Below are positions 31,557 to 42,876 of a stretch of 64,000 bases of DNA, in pieces. This DNA comes from Eublepharis macularius (taxonomy: Eukaryota > Chordata > Lepidosauria > Squamata > Eublepharidae): positions 62,697,766 through 62,761,765 of the forward strand of contig NC_072801.1 in assembly GCF_028583425.1 (NCBI RefSeq). Direction: 5' to 3'. Each line of letters starts with the position of its first letter. Positions within the stretch are counted from its first letter, which is position 1. The notes under the pieces were generated by a model. The model ran no database searches. It was not told the origin of the DNA and saw only the letters and a list, made by a program, of their open reading frames with translations. The translations under genes were made by a program, and so were the position numbers.

Positions 31557-33915
31557 CTAGAGAGTCAGCCTTTCACGAGCCCTTCCAACACATGCACGTT
31601 TTGCCGTGGCAGACTTAGGTGGGATGTTTTGTGAGTTGCTGTCACCCTTTTCACAAGCATTTGCTGACCTTCCACGGTGCTGACTCACCAACATTTCTCC
31701 CAGTGTTTGCAGAGTGGTCACTGCAGATTCCATTACATGCAGATTCTGCATCCACACCTCCCTAAAATCATTTCTATCCTTCCTGGTCTCCTCTAGGAAT
31801 TCAATTTGCAACCTCCTTTCCTCTTCATGCCATCTATTGCTATCCTCGCGGTCAATGCGCCACTCATTGATCTGTGCCTTGTGCTCTTCCCCCGACTGAC
31901 TCATCATCTTGTCCGCCACAGCAAACAGGCCAGCATTTCTTCTTTTCCTGGTTCTAATGGCTGATAGGCGTGTGCCAGGTGATAGCTCCGCCACCGATTT
32001 CAAAGGTGATTCTGTGAATTGATAAAAATCCAAAAAAACATCAAAAAACAAACATTATCCAGAGCATAACATTGACTTGTCTACACAGTTATTGTCCCTT
32101 GAATGATCAATCAACAGAATCTCATGTGCGGTCCCCTGCTTCAAAAAAAAAAAAATTTGTCTACTGCCAAGAATCCACATTCCTTGCCATGTTTCAGAGA
32201 TATGGTTTTTAAATCTATGCCCTGGGGGGAAAAAAACCAGGAAATGTGACATTATTTGCCTGCTGTCACCCAAGGATTCAATCAATGGAAAGCTAATGTG
32301 TGGGTGCTGATCATTTGTTCGCAATTTACAGGCAAGAAATTAGGGTGATCCCCCTTTCGCCTCAAACCCAAAAATGATTGTAAGGGGAGAACCCCCCCCC
32401 CACCAAAAAAAACCACACACACACAATGATGTCAAAATGACACTGCTGTCAGGATTATATATCGCGTCACTCATTTTAATTTTGCTTTCTCTGCAGAAAT
32501 TAAGTTGAAAATTTGGTGAACAAACCCTTACTGATGGTCAGCCATAGAGATGCTATGAGTTTGCTATTCCATTATTTCGTTAGCGAAAAAAAATACCTTT
32601 GCTGCTGCCAAGACCAGATGTGCTGGAGCTGTTGCTGCTAATTGTTTCCTCTTGAGCATCAGGACATGGATCATCAGACTCTGGAAATAAAGGAGAGGTT
32701 TTCACAGATTTAATAGTGAGTTAAGTGGGTGGATTAGATGTCCAGTCATTAATCGAATTCCTGGCAGGATACACGAGGTCACACAAACACAGGAAGCAAG
32801 TGGCTTGGGGTGAAGCTACAAGTGACGCCTGACACAGGGCGGACACTTGTCCACTTCCCTCCATTTCTGATGGGAACAGTAGTTATCCTGGTCTTGCAGC
32901 TGTAATGGGGAGCCAAGAAAAAAAAAAGGATGCCCACTTCTCCCATCAAAACTTGAGCGAAGCTGACAAGTTTACAACTTGTCAGGCATCACTTGTAGCT
33001 TGGCTCTTTGGCTCTGCAATTTTCACAAATGAAACAAAGCACAGTTTCCCACACATTGAAAACGTGACGTGTTTTCCAGAATACAAGGTCCAAACCTGGA
33101 TCCAATTACGTGGAAAAGGTGTCCCAGATCCTCAAGATTCTAGACTGCAGCTGTCTTTTCATCACGATAGATCAAAGAACACCTGCAACTAAATATAACT
33201 AATCAAGGTTAATGGGATAATTGCTGCAACATATGGATGTTTTCCTATGCCACTCGTCAAACTCACCTTTGTCATCAAGGCCATCCACAGTGGCATCAGT
33301 GTCAATCTCTGGCTCAACATCAGGTACATACTCTCTCACACCTGTGTCAATTGAAAGAATGTCCTGATATTACTTCATGCGTGTCTACAATGAGCACTTA
33401 TCAAATCTCCACAGTCAAAGCAGTTTTTACTCACCCACTTGGCATGGAGTGGAGCTTCTAATTTGTCCACGATCTATGGTGAGGAGGTCGTGCGAAAAAA
33501 GCTCCTCTGAGACAGCAGACACTGGACACGGGTCTCTAATTTGGCGCCCCAGGGACACAACGCCAAGGCTTCTTGACACTCGTTTTGGTTTCACGCTTGC
33601 ATCCCCCCGGAGAATACTGTCCAGCTCCCTGTAATACGGGCAGGTGATGGGAGCATTTCCAGAGGTCGAATTGTGCACCACCACCTTCTTGTAGTCCAGT
33701 CTCATCGTTTTGGTTTTTGATCTGCACTCCATAGCTGTCCTTTTATGTCCCCGAAGGGCCATCTGGGCTGCAATGCACTCGAAATAATCCATGTTCCTAT
33801 AGGAACTCTTTAGTGCTTCCTGTATTTTTTCCTCCCCCCAGAAGGAGAGGAGATCCAATATTTCCCTCTCCCTCCAAGCAATTCCACGGGAGGCGGCATG
33901 CCTATGTTCACTCAT
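31557..33915 (-). CDS. Harbinger Myb/SANT protein gene 2, four exons, open
   Basis: Exons in order on the minus strand are 33915-33435, 33341-33267, 32680-32597 and 32011-31557. All junctions are GT-AG and all splice in phase 1, giving 364 residues without a stop. The N-terminal 110 residues form a Myb_DNA-bind_4 type domain (AWREREILDLLSFW, TAMECRSKTKTMRLDYKKV, CPYYRELDSIL). The middle exons are acidic and Ser-rich. The last exon is a long charged helix (NEWRIDREDSNRWHEEERR) likely to form a coiled coil. It differs strongly from Myb gene 1, so it is not a recent duplicate. As the only undamaged gene of the element, it might still be expressed, or be under co-option; that is inference. Confidence 0.85.
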
Positions 33916-34440
33916 CTCGACACTTTTTAAAATACCTGACTCGAACTCCTGAGATCTCGCTCTAAGTGCTAGAACAGATCTATTGCTGAGTCTCCATGCT
34001 CCGCTGCAGAATGTCTGTCAAGTAAATGCTACCGCATGCATTGGATCATGGGAAGGGATGGGAAATTTTCCGCAGGAAATAACGGTCAAGAAATGGCATG
34101 CCGCATGTGCAAGTTTGGACAGCGAGGATTGAATTAATGCCATTTTGAGACGGTGCTTCAATGGTACAACAACGACAATGGTGTTAATATTAAAAGCATT
34201 CCAAGCACACATCAACGATGAACGCCAGTGAATTCACAGCCTCCTTCCTGGATGAAATCAGCATGGGATGGGTGATTGGTCACGATGACCGGCAGCATCA
34301 TCCCAAGGCAGAGCTTGATTTTCTCTTTTGAAACTTGAATGCGGTGCCAAGTTCAGCGGCACAGTCCGTTTCAACCGTATCAAAAGCCATGAATGAAGTG
34401 TAAATGGACACAAATCTGACATTAGAAATGGAAATCTGAC
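33916..34440. other. upstream region of Myb gene 2
   Basis: Non-coding Harbinger sequence 5' of Myb gene 2. A 20-bp unit (aatctgacattagaaatgga) is directly repeated at about 34412-34451. No TATA box is obvious. Confidence 0.4.
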
Positions 34441-34455
34441 ATTAGAAATGGAAAC

Positions 34456-35095
34456 GTCCAGAAACCAGTGGGAGAACACTTCAATCTACCAGGACATTCC
34501 ATCAAAGACTTAAAGGTCACTGTAGTTCAACAGAAACCTTTCAAAAACAAAATCCAACGGGAGGCTGCTGAACTGGAATTCATATGCAAATTTGACTCTG
34601 TCAAGCTGGGACTGAATAGGGACTATGAATGGTTATCACATTATCACAGGTAACAGATTTCCTTTACAGAGGTGGGGTCTGGGGGAGCTCAGTGGCACCT
34701 GGCGTGGGCTTTCGGGAACCACAGATCTCTTTGTCAGATGCATCTGGCAGGGAGAGCTGTGGTTATCGAAGGCCCATACTGCATTGGAATTGGATGGTCT
34801 AGCTGTTTGGCTTCTACAAACTAACAGGGCAAACTCCTTTGAAGCCAACTGATACACACACCAAAAGGAGATGTTTACATATACTAGCAAAGGAATGTTT
34901 TGATTGCTCCCTCCCCCTCCCCCCCTAATTGCCTCTTCCCTCTCCTGCTCTTCTGTATCAGGCATCTGACGAAGAGAACTTGATTCTCGAAAGCTTATGC
35001 TACAATAAAATTGGTTAGTCTTAAAGGTGCTACTGGACTCTTTTTGAGGATGACTACACAGTGTTGAATTTAATAAACATAGCACATTGTTCCTC
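34456..35095 (+). mobile_element. 3' part of a second Penelope-like element
   Basis: The left part encodes the end of a GIY-YIG protein (GEHFNLPGHSIKDLKVTVV, then GLNRDYEWLSHYHR). It is followed by a tail with tctgacgaagagaact, gaaagcttatgctacaataa and ggttagtcttaaaggtgcta. The same tail recurs at 36663-36746 and 60540-60745, which ties those scattered pieces to a Penelope-like family distinct from the one at 4490. The copy is 5' truncated and sits inside the Harbinger. Confidence 0.7.
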
Positions 35096-35250
35096 TGATA
35101 TCTGAGGTCTGTCGGTTAGATTGAAATGAGAATAATATGATGAGATGTCGACATATCGACACGGCATTTATTTATTTTTTAAAAAGGGGGTTGGAAAAAA
35201 GTCAGGGCAGGGAATTTGGAGGCGGATCAAGAGAGAGTGGGAAATGGGCC

Positions 35251-35866
35251 TGTTATGATCTTCACTTTCTTTAGGGTGGATTTTGCTTTAAATCTCCCCC
35301 TTACACCCTCTGGGTAGTTTGCTGCCACCAGGAATATATTATTCCAAAATGTTTTATTTAAATTTTCCCTTTTGTAACGTGTTTGAGCGTCAGGCTCCTT
35401 CGTGGTTCTATGTGGCCCTGAGGATAGGAATGGGAGATAACTCTGGGATATAACAAAACACAGTTTATTTTTTTAAGAAGCGTATTGGTTACATAAAAGT
35501 CGTTCTTAGTTCTTCTAGTTGCTTCATCCAAACTCATTCACACAGATCTCTTGTAAGGCTTCACGCACAGTTAGCCTCTTCAAATAGAGTGAATATATAG
35601 TCTCACAGACACACTCAGTTCAGGCTTCCATTCAGGTTGCCTTTCCCTCACAAATACATGAACACCCTCAGGCTGCACACAGCTCGCCTCTCTTGCCCTA
35701 ACTGAACTTTTTTCTCTCTCTCTCAGTAACTGAAAACCGCCTTCACTCCGCCCACTCTGTCATCAACCAATCATATCACTCACTCATCTCTCTCTTTCAC
35801 CCCCACTCTTCACCTATCTCACCAAACATTTAAAGACACATGCACCCATTTCTTGAAATCATTACA
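35251..35866 (-). repeat. solo LTR inside the Harbinger
   Basis: 616 bp bounded by TG and CA with a 5-bp duplication GGGCC at 35246-35250 and 35867-35871. Read on the minus strand it has a TATA-like ctatatattcac and an AATAAA-containing stretch in the expected order, so the LTR is oriented minus. A 5-bp duplication fits Ty3/gypsy-like elements or some retroviruses. No internal genes remain. Confidence 0.8.
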
Positions 35867-36012
35867 GGGCCGTTTATTCATAACAAGATAAACCGGAACG
35901 AAAGTGCAATGGGCTGTTGCGACGCGATGCCGAATTAATGACGTCATGGGAGATGACGCGTGTGAACCGATTAAATTATGGTGCTGGGGAAGCGAAAAAC
36001 TACCGCAAGAAC

Positions 36013-36032
36013 AAGGTAATGTGGAATCGGCC
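36013..36032 (-). repeat. right terminal inverted repeat of the Harbinger
   Basis: Complement of the left end with one mismatch in 20. The right flank is tat. Confidence 0.8.
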
Positions 36033-36384
36033 TATTATAGTCTGGAGTCAGACCATTAATCCACCTAGCTTAGAACTGCTGATTGGCAGAGACCCTTTCC
36101 AGCACAACGAGCAGAAATTCTTGCAACTGGAGATAATAGGGAAGAATGCCTAGGGTGCGAAGCAGGTCCTCAGCTGTATGGCCACAACCCTTCCTCTGTC
36201 ACTCTGATTTAGGCAGCACAGGATGGACATACATAGATAAAGCATTGCTCGTCTCAACCATATGCTGCTCCAGGTTTTTTTTCCATTTCACTTTCAACTG
36301 TGGAGAAAGACAGCTGCCCTTAGGGAAGAGGGAAACTGTTTTTATGTTAGAAACACTCACCTTTGATGCTAACAAACAACTCAC

Positions 36385-37294
36385 AACGTTGATTTCCATG
36401 AGACTGTGGACGTCTTGGGCACTCATATCATCTATTTTTTCGGGATAACCTGTTTGCAAGAAGATCAAGTGGATATAAAAGGGAAGTGGGTTTCCCAGAG
36501 GCAAGATCTACAAAGAGCAAGATAAGAGATTCCCCAGCTCTGCAGTTTGCTGATGGATTTCACATTTGTTTTATTTTTTCCAAGTAATACCCATTTGAGT
36601 AAAACCATCAGTCAAATATAATATTCAGCTCATATGGACATAAGAGTAGCCCTACTGGATCAGCAATTGGTTAGTCTTAAAGGTGCTACTGGACTCTTTT
36701 TGATTTTGCTACCACAGACTAACACGGCTAACTCCTCTGCATCTATGACCCTTTCACACAGCGGCAGATCAGATGCTCCAGAAGGCCGAAGCCTCTCCCT
36801 GTTACTGCCCCTAACACTGGTCCTTGGAGGGTTCCTGGCTCTGAATATGGAGGGTTGTTTTCCTCCTCGCTGCTAATTGGCACTAATGGGCCCATCTTCC
36901 ATTAATCCATCTAATCCTCAAAACAAAACAAAAAACACCCAACAAGTGGACGTCACTACATCCTGGAAAATCAAAGTTCACTAGTTAGTTACTCTTTCAG
37001 TGAAGAAGTACTTCCTTTAGAAAGGGTTAGCGTGGGAGACACAATGCCTTAGGGAAATGAACTCCATATAAATACTCAGTATTATCAGGAAACTGTCATT
37101 TCTTTAGCTTCTTTGTAAACAGTCACCTACAAAGTTATCGTTCCTCAAACCTGTTGCTGAACAAATCCATTCTAGCTTTTGAACAATCAAGGAATACATC
37201 CATGCCCAACATGTACATCCCAATTCTTCCCACACCCCTGTAGTTTGGAATTGACTCACCTAATCCAGCATTGTTCACCAGGAAGTCTGGGCAT
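36385..37294 (-). CDS. two exons of a short-chain dehydrogenase/reductase gene
   Basis: Exon A (37294-37260, 35 bp) encodes CPDFLVNNAGL, the NNAG motif of the SDR Rossmann fold, between a ttacag acceptor and a gtgagt donor. Exon B (36449-36385, 65 bp) follows after an 810-bp intron in the matching phase and encodes YPEKIDDMSAQDVHSLMEINV, the helix leading to the N-x-x-S region of SDR enzymes, ending at a gtgagt donor. The spacing from NNAG to MEIN equals that in KDSR, and DHRS11 is also similar, so the exact family member is unclear. Other exons were not found. They may lie beyond repeats, or the gene may be a remnant. If functional it would be an NAD(P)-dependent oxidoreductase. Confidence 0.55.
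36634..36800 (+). repeat. interspersed repeat split by a Penelope-type tail
   Basis: The phrase agtagccctactggatcag, common in reptile repeats, is cut at 36663 by the ggttagtcttaaaggtgcta tail piece (to about 36746) and resumes with cacacagcggcagatcagat. Confidence 0.5.
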
Positions 37295-37389
37295 CTGTAA
37301 TGTACTATAGTTACCAAAATCAGCCTCTACATTAATAAAGTGAGACCTAAGAGAGGGCAAGGATGACAACAGAATTGAGAGTCTTGTGA

Positions 37390-39080
37390 TTCCAGAGCTG
37401 CAAGCAACCCCCATTATATTATTTTATTTTATTTAAAATATTTATAAGCTACTGTTCTATCCAGATAAGGTGCCCCAAGGTAGAGAACAGCAGACATTAC
37501 AACAGTACTTAAAATGTATATATTAATATTTAACATTAAATTAAAATACAGACAACCAGGAAGGAGGAACCATAAGAATTTACTGAGAGTACGCCAAATG
37601 AAACAGAAATGTCTTCACCTGCTGGTAGAAGACAATGGGACATATGAATCTCCTTGGGGAGGGAGTTCCAAAGTTTCGGCACCACAACCAAGTAGGCCCT
37701 TTCACTGGTTGCCACCCATCTATCCTCAGCGGGTGGGGCACCCAAAGCAAGCAGTGACAGAAGTGGATGGGCAGGTTCATAGGGGGGAAGGCGGACCTTA
37801 AGGAGTTCTGGATTACTCTAGTCAGGTCTGAGTCAGATACAGGCATGTACTTAAGAAGCCCTAAGCATCTAGTTAGCTTTTCTGTATCAGATCATTTAAC
37901 TCATGTGAAGAAGTAACCTTAATAATGTTTTATGTTTGTTAGTGGGTATAGTGCACAAGTAAATACTATTAGAGAATCTTCACTTCCATTCTAAGGCTTT
38001 ATTAAAACATCACTATTCAACATTCTTAACATTGGCTAAATCAACAAAAAGTCTTACCACCCAGCATTACTTCATAGATCATTAAAAGAGAGCAATCGCT
38101 TAAGTCCATACAAGTTTCTTGTTCCAGCAGGTCACAAGCAAGGAGCCCCTTCTAAAAACTCCCGCTCAATTCAACTTCTCATATTTATAGGTGTGTAGAA
38201 TAATCTCTTAACAATAGCTAACTGTCCCACTTGAAAGGATGCACACTCTTGGCTTAACTCATTATCTTGTAACTTCAAACCATACAAGGTTATCTATACT
38301 TGAAATGTCTTCTTGTTCATTCTTGCTACTTTTTATCTTAACAAAGCCTATGTAAAAAGTAATGATTATAAGTTTGTCACACATATGCATATCTTTTTGG
38401 TTCTCAGCCAATACACCCATTCTTGAATCATACCTTTACTTCTGTGAAGTTAGACACTCTAGCCATTCTCAGATGCTCTCTTCACCTAGGCCTCAACACA
38501 GTATCTATTGATATGTGGTAGATGGATCTTCTGATCTACACAAGGCCATTCAATTCTGTTACTCCTTTATTTCATGATCCTCTCCAAAGCTATTCTGTTT
38601 TGGGTCTCTAGAATCTCATTCTGGCATACCTAGATGTGAGGCTAGGCTTACTCTGTTTCTGTGTACAAAGACATCCTCTAGGATCTTCTAGGTCAAATCC
38701 AGCAACTATTTCTGTATATTTCTGGGCATATCCATGACAAAGTTTGCTGGTCCCAAACCATATAGGGCTTTAAAAGTCAATACCAGTGTCTTCAATTGGG
38801 CCCTGAAGCAAATTGGGAGCCAGTGTAGATGGATCAAGACAGGAGTGATATGGTCTTTGTCACCCACTCCAGTCAACATTCTGGCCCCCACAGTCTATAC
38901 CAACTGCTGTTTCCAAACAGTCTTCAAGGGCAGCCCCATGTAACGCACATTGCAGTAATCTAATCTAGATGTTACTAGAAATACCCTGGGTTGCACCTGT
39001 TTGAGGCATTGGTGAAAAGCCTGGGAGACAGAGAAGGGTGGGTAGCAAATGAGCCTGTGAGAAGAGAGGAGAGGAGGAAC
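37390..39080 (-). mobile_element. L2-like LINE fragment, antisense, internally interrupted
   Basis: On the minus strand, residues VTSRLDYCNVRYMGLPLK, then DHITPVLIHLHWLPI and LKTLVLTFKALYGLGPANF (38990-38740), are the C-terminal RT region typical of L2-type LINEs. The following ORF end, VPKLWNSLPKE, is found about 1 kb further along (near 37690), so roughly 850 bp of other sequence lies between. The 3' end is the AT-rich stretch near 37420. The frames are broken and this is an old copy. Confidence 0.7.
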
Positions 39081-39099
39081 CAAAGAAGATGGTACCAGT

Positions 39100-39824
39100 A
39101 TGGGGTGAGGGACAATGCCAGCTCCAGCTTAGAAAGTGGGTGCTTATCCGTTCAGTTATTGATGATCTCTGAACCGTGAGCTGCCTCCAACCTGAGTGGG
39201 CCCAAAGTCAAGGAGGTAATGCTTGTGCTCATCTCTCGAGCCCTGCCCATTGTCAGCTTCCAGAAACCTCATACACCAGCCAAGAGAAGGTTTGCTATGG
39301 CAGGGAGGAATAGAAGTTTAAAGTGGATGAAGTTGTCGCCTATGTGTTATGTCAGTCTGCGTTCTGGCTCAAATGACTCTGGGAGGAATGGCATCGACCA
39401 CCAGGCTGGACTGGAGGTGGGCTGGGCGTTCCACCCCATCCTGGCTGACTCGCCTCCACTGCATCCTTCACAGTGGCGACAACCCAGCCAGCCGGTAAGT
39501 CAGCAAGCTTCTCTTATCAACTGGAGCCCCATGCAAGCACTTAAGCGGAGGAGAGATACATATCTCTGCAGGTGACTAACATATCCTGAATTTATGAAAG
39601 AGGAGCATAAATAAGGCCAAGAAGAGCAGTGTCATGACCTGTTCAAAGAACTGAAAATTTGAATAGGGAGAATGGTTTTAGTAAGGGGTTCAGAGATGAA
39701 GGAACATTTCCGGGAGATGCTGAAGAACCCTCAAAGAAGCACCACTATTTACCTAGGTTTAGCCTACCTTAATGCCTTACAGACATCACAGACTTGGAAA
39801 TATGCTTCGTCTGGGCACCCTGGA
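39100..39824. other. no gene seen
   Basis: Intergenic sequence without a domain-bearing frame. The 118-codon plus frame at 39219-39575 has no recognisable feature. Confidence 0.4.
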
Positions 39825-40120
39825 GCCCCATGGTGCAGAGTGGTAAACTGTGGTACTGCAGCCCAAACTCTGCTCACGACCCGAGTTCGATCCTGGCAGA
39901 AGCTGGGTTCACATAGCCTGCTCAAGGTTGACTCAGCCTTCCATCCTTCTGAGGTTGGTAAAATGAGTACCTCATTTCCTGGGGGTAAAGTGTAGATGAC
40001 TGGGGAAGGCAATGGCAAACCACCCCGTAACAAGTCTGTCAAAAAACCGTCATGATGCAACGTCCCCCCATGCGTCAGTAATTACTTGGTGCTTGCACAG
40101 GGGACTACCTTTACCTTGGC
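39825..40120 (+). repeat. tRNA-derived SINE copy with conserved central domain
   Basis: B-box-like gagttcgatcctggc, then ctcaaggttgactcagcctt, ggaaggcaatggcaaaccac, and an end reading ttgcacaggggactaccttt. The layout is that of a widespread reptile tRNA SINE. Confidence 0.65.
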
Positions 40121-40676
40121 ACTCAGAATCCTACAGCTCCCTCCGAATTGCTTGTCCGTTTTCTGCTGCAAGGGGATAGAACAGAACAGTTGCCAATGGA
40201 ACAAACCTTCAAACCCTTCCTTCCTTTCCAAATATGCCCAAGCTCTAAGTAACCACAAGCACTTTTGCTAAATGCAGCAACTCTTCCTCCCCTCTCTGGA
40301 TTGTTTCCTACATTTGGAGAAAGGCAGGCTAAAAGTGCTGCAAAATGAAACAAACACATTCTGTTCTAAACGAGGAAAGGCAGGTCGTGTCGCCTGTTGC
40401 CTCCTGGACACAGGGGAAGAGAATGAACTGGATGAGCAGATACAGATCATATACAGTCCAAAACAGTCTGATGCTCCTACTTTCCATCCTCTGCTTATTT
40501 CTCTTGGTGCATTTGCAACACTCTCTCTCTCTTGCAGAGCTTGAAGCAGAAGGTGGGAGATATCTTATCATTACAACTTGCTTTCATTCCTGACTCTGGT
40601 ATCCTAAACCTCAGATTTTCTTTATATTTGCTAGCCTGATGTAGCAGAAGAGACTAAGAGGCTGGATACAGGGATC

Positions 40677-40890
40677 ATGTCACTCCTGTGTCAAAAGTTC
40701 TACACTAGCTACTCATCTGCTCCTGGCCACAATCCGTTTAAGGTGCTGGTTCTTACCTTCAGGGCCATAAATGGCTTGGAGCCAGGGTCATTGAAGGGCC
40801 ACTTCCTCTACCTCCCATATTGTCCAGCCCCCTGCTTAAGAACCTCTTCCAAAGCCCTGTTCTCTGTGCCTGGAAAGATGATGTAGGTGG
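40677..40890 (+). mobile_element. L2-like LINE fragment, plus orientation
   Basis: Residues NPFKVLVLTFRAINGLEPGSL match the same RT C-terminal region as the minus-strand L2 nearby. Short, degraded copy. Confidence 0.6.
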
Positions 40891-40899
40891 CCACTAGAG

Positions 40900-41780
40900 G
40901 GTTAGTTCAGTGGTGGTATCCTGTTAGCAGTCATACCCCTCCCTCACCTAAAAGGGCAGTTTATGAATATGGAATATCATAAACTCCTTGCCAGAAGTCC
41001 TAGACACTGCCTGGTCCCAGGCTGAGAAGGTGCCAGCCAGCCTGGAGACCGAAAAGTTACCAAGTCATGAGTCATAGGGGAAATGACTGACTAGTGGCCC
41101 CCACACCCTGGAGATCAGCAGAAATAACAAGGATTCCTGAAGGACACCTCCCTACCTAATCTCATCAACACCTTCCTCCACCTTTCCTCTCCCTCTTTCC
41201 TCATAGAGCTATTCAGTGCATATGACAGCCTTCCTGTCCAATACTTACCAGGTCATCACGCAATATTTTTACCCATAGATCATCCCAGATAGTCATATCA
41301 AACCCTTCCCAACTTATCTTATCTCCAGACAAGCCATCAAGTAATTGTTTAGAGGAAAAGATGTCAGTTTTGCTCCAGGGTACATTTTGCACTATAACTG
41401 GGCTGCCCAAGCCATGTGTTCTGTGTGTGTATGCACCTCGGTATCCATCCATGCCCTCAAGTTCACTTGAGTCTCCTTCTCTCCGTGAAACTCTGGTCAT
41501 TTTGCTGCTTTTCCACAGACTGTTTCCCTCTCTCCGAGACTGATAAGCATCACCCTACCCCAATTACTCTCTTCCATTTTCCTCCCTGTTTTCTTGGTCA
41601 ACTCTGGTATGCTGTGTGAGTTTTCTGTGTGCTTGTCTTTTATCATTCTATTAATAAAGAAACCTTTTCTGTAGAACATCTGCCTGTTTATTTGAGAGTT
41701 CTCTAAGGGAATAATCCTGGTATACATAGGTAGAGAATCCCAGTTACCCCCTCTCGCTGCATCCTTAATGCTAATTCCCC
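40900..41780. other. unassigned; possible old LTR-type sequence
   Basis: The right part contains attaataaagaaacc near 41650 followed by a T-rich stretch, which recalls an LTR end. A minus-strand open frame of 95 codons ends at a good donor (gacctg|gtaagt). No boundaries or duplications were found, so neither an LTR nor an exon is claimed. Confidence 0.2.
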
Positions 41781-42379
41781 TAACTAATTAAGCAGATCTC
41801 CTATTTGGGTAACCACTCAACCAATGGAATGTCTTTCCCCTTGTGCCTCACCCCGCCAAAATGTTTCTTTTTACCTACACTTTTAATCAAGGAGTTGTTC
41901 TTTTAAATTGTTTTTGCAGTCTGCTTCTAGCCTCAGGCCCCTTTTATGAAACCCATTTTAGACTACTAAATGTTTTGTGTTTTTGTAATGCTCTGGCTAG
42001 TTTTTTATTTAATACATTTAAACTTAATTTTAATCCTGTTTTATGATTTATTCCTTTGATTTTTCCTTTGTAAGCTGTCTCAAGAAGGTTCTCTTTAAGG
42101 GTGGCATATACATTTTTTAAACCAGTAAGGGAATCTTGCCATGGGGGGCAGGGGTGAGGAAAAGCTCTGCAAACTCGTGAACAGAAAACCACATTGGCAC
42201 CTTGGTAAACTAAAGGGTGAGGGGGAGAAAGGAACATAAGACAAGACTCAGAAGCTTGGCAGACACAGAGAGACGTCCGTTAGTAGATCCATTTTTAAAA
42301 AACATATCCTGCTTTCTCCCCCATTTAATCTTCAAAAAACTCATAAACATGTTTTGGGGGGAAAGAGTTAACAACAATA
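41781..42379. other. no gene seen
   Basis: AT-rich intergenic sequence without a domain-bearing frame. Confidence 0.4.
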
Positions 42380-42605
42380 ACAACATTTGATTTATATACT
42401 GCCCTTCAGGACAACTTAACCCACACTCAGAGCAGTTTACAAAGTGTGTTATTATTATCCTCACGACAAATCACCTTGTAAGGTAGGTGGGGCTGAAAGA
42501 GCTCTGAGAAAGCTGTGACTGACCCAAGGTCACCCAGCTAGCTTCAAGTGGAGGAGTGGGGAATCAAACCCAGCTCTCCAGATTAGAGTCCTGCCACTAC
42601 ACCAA
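42380..42605 (-). repeat. SINE copy, antisense
   Basis: Same subfamily as 2274-2515: tgatttatatactgcccttc, then ggtaggtggggctgaaagag, then caaggtcacccagct. Confidence 0.55.
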
Positions 42606-42876
42606 ACTTTGTTTTCAGTCTCAGGAGTGGCAACCTTTCACAGGCACATCTTCTCACCAAGAACAGACCATCAGACTATCTCCAATGAAGAGAAGTCCTC
42701 CCCAAAGTCCTGCTGTGTGAGGGGTGCACTATTCTGTCACCTGTCTTCTTAAAATAATGCATACCATCAACACGCTCCATGGCTAAGTCTTGGGACCAGA
42801 AACAGAGAACAGCGGAGCTATACCTTGAAGCGGTCTGTAAAGCCTCCCCTCCCCTGCATTTATCAGAAAACATTAG

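Larger units (their letters stand above)
10648..36032 (+). mobile_element. three-gene Harbinger (PIF/Harbinger) DNA transposon with nested insertions
   Basis: The ends are inverted repeats: GGCCGATTCCACACTACCTT at the left and its complement at the right with one mismatch in 20. Flanking trinucleotides are ttt and tat, an imperfect match to the 3-bp target usual for Harbinger. Inside are a DDE transposase gene (+) near the left end, a Myb/SANT gene (+), and a second Myb/SANT gene (-) whose 5' end points to the right end. Removing the retrovirus leaves about 9.8 kb, still including a Penelope fragment and a solo LTR. Harbinger transposition is known to need a Myb-like partner, normally one. 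Two different partner genes in one element is unusual. An alternative is two adjacent elements sharing one end each, but no internal inverted repeat was noticed. Confidence 0.75.

Noticed and set aside
10645-36035. A perfect Harbinger target duplication
   Set aside because: The flanking trinucleotides are ttt and tat, so a duplication is only partial; the element call rests on the inverted repeats and gene content.
36385-37294. Naming the SDR exons KDSR, DHRS11 or HSD17B14
   Set aside because: The two short exons match the general SDR pattern with similar spacing to more than one member; identity is too low to name the gene.
41213-41500. Minus-strand open frame ending at a strong gtaagt donor
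   Set aside because: No recognisable domain or matching neighbour exon; a chance donor is likely.
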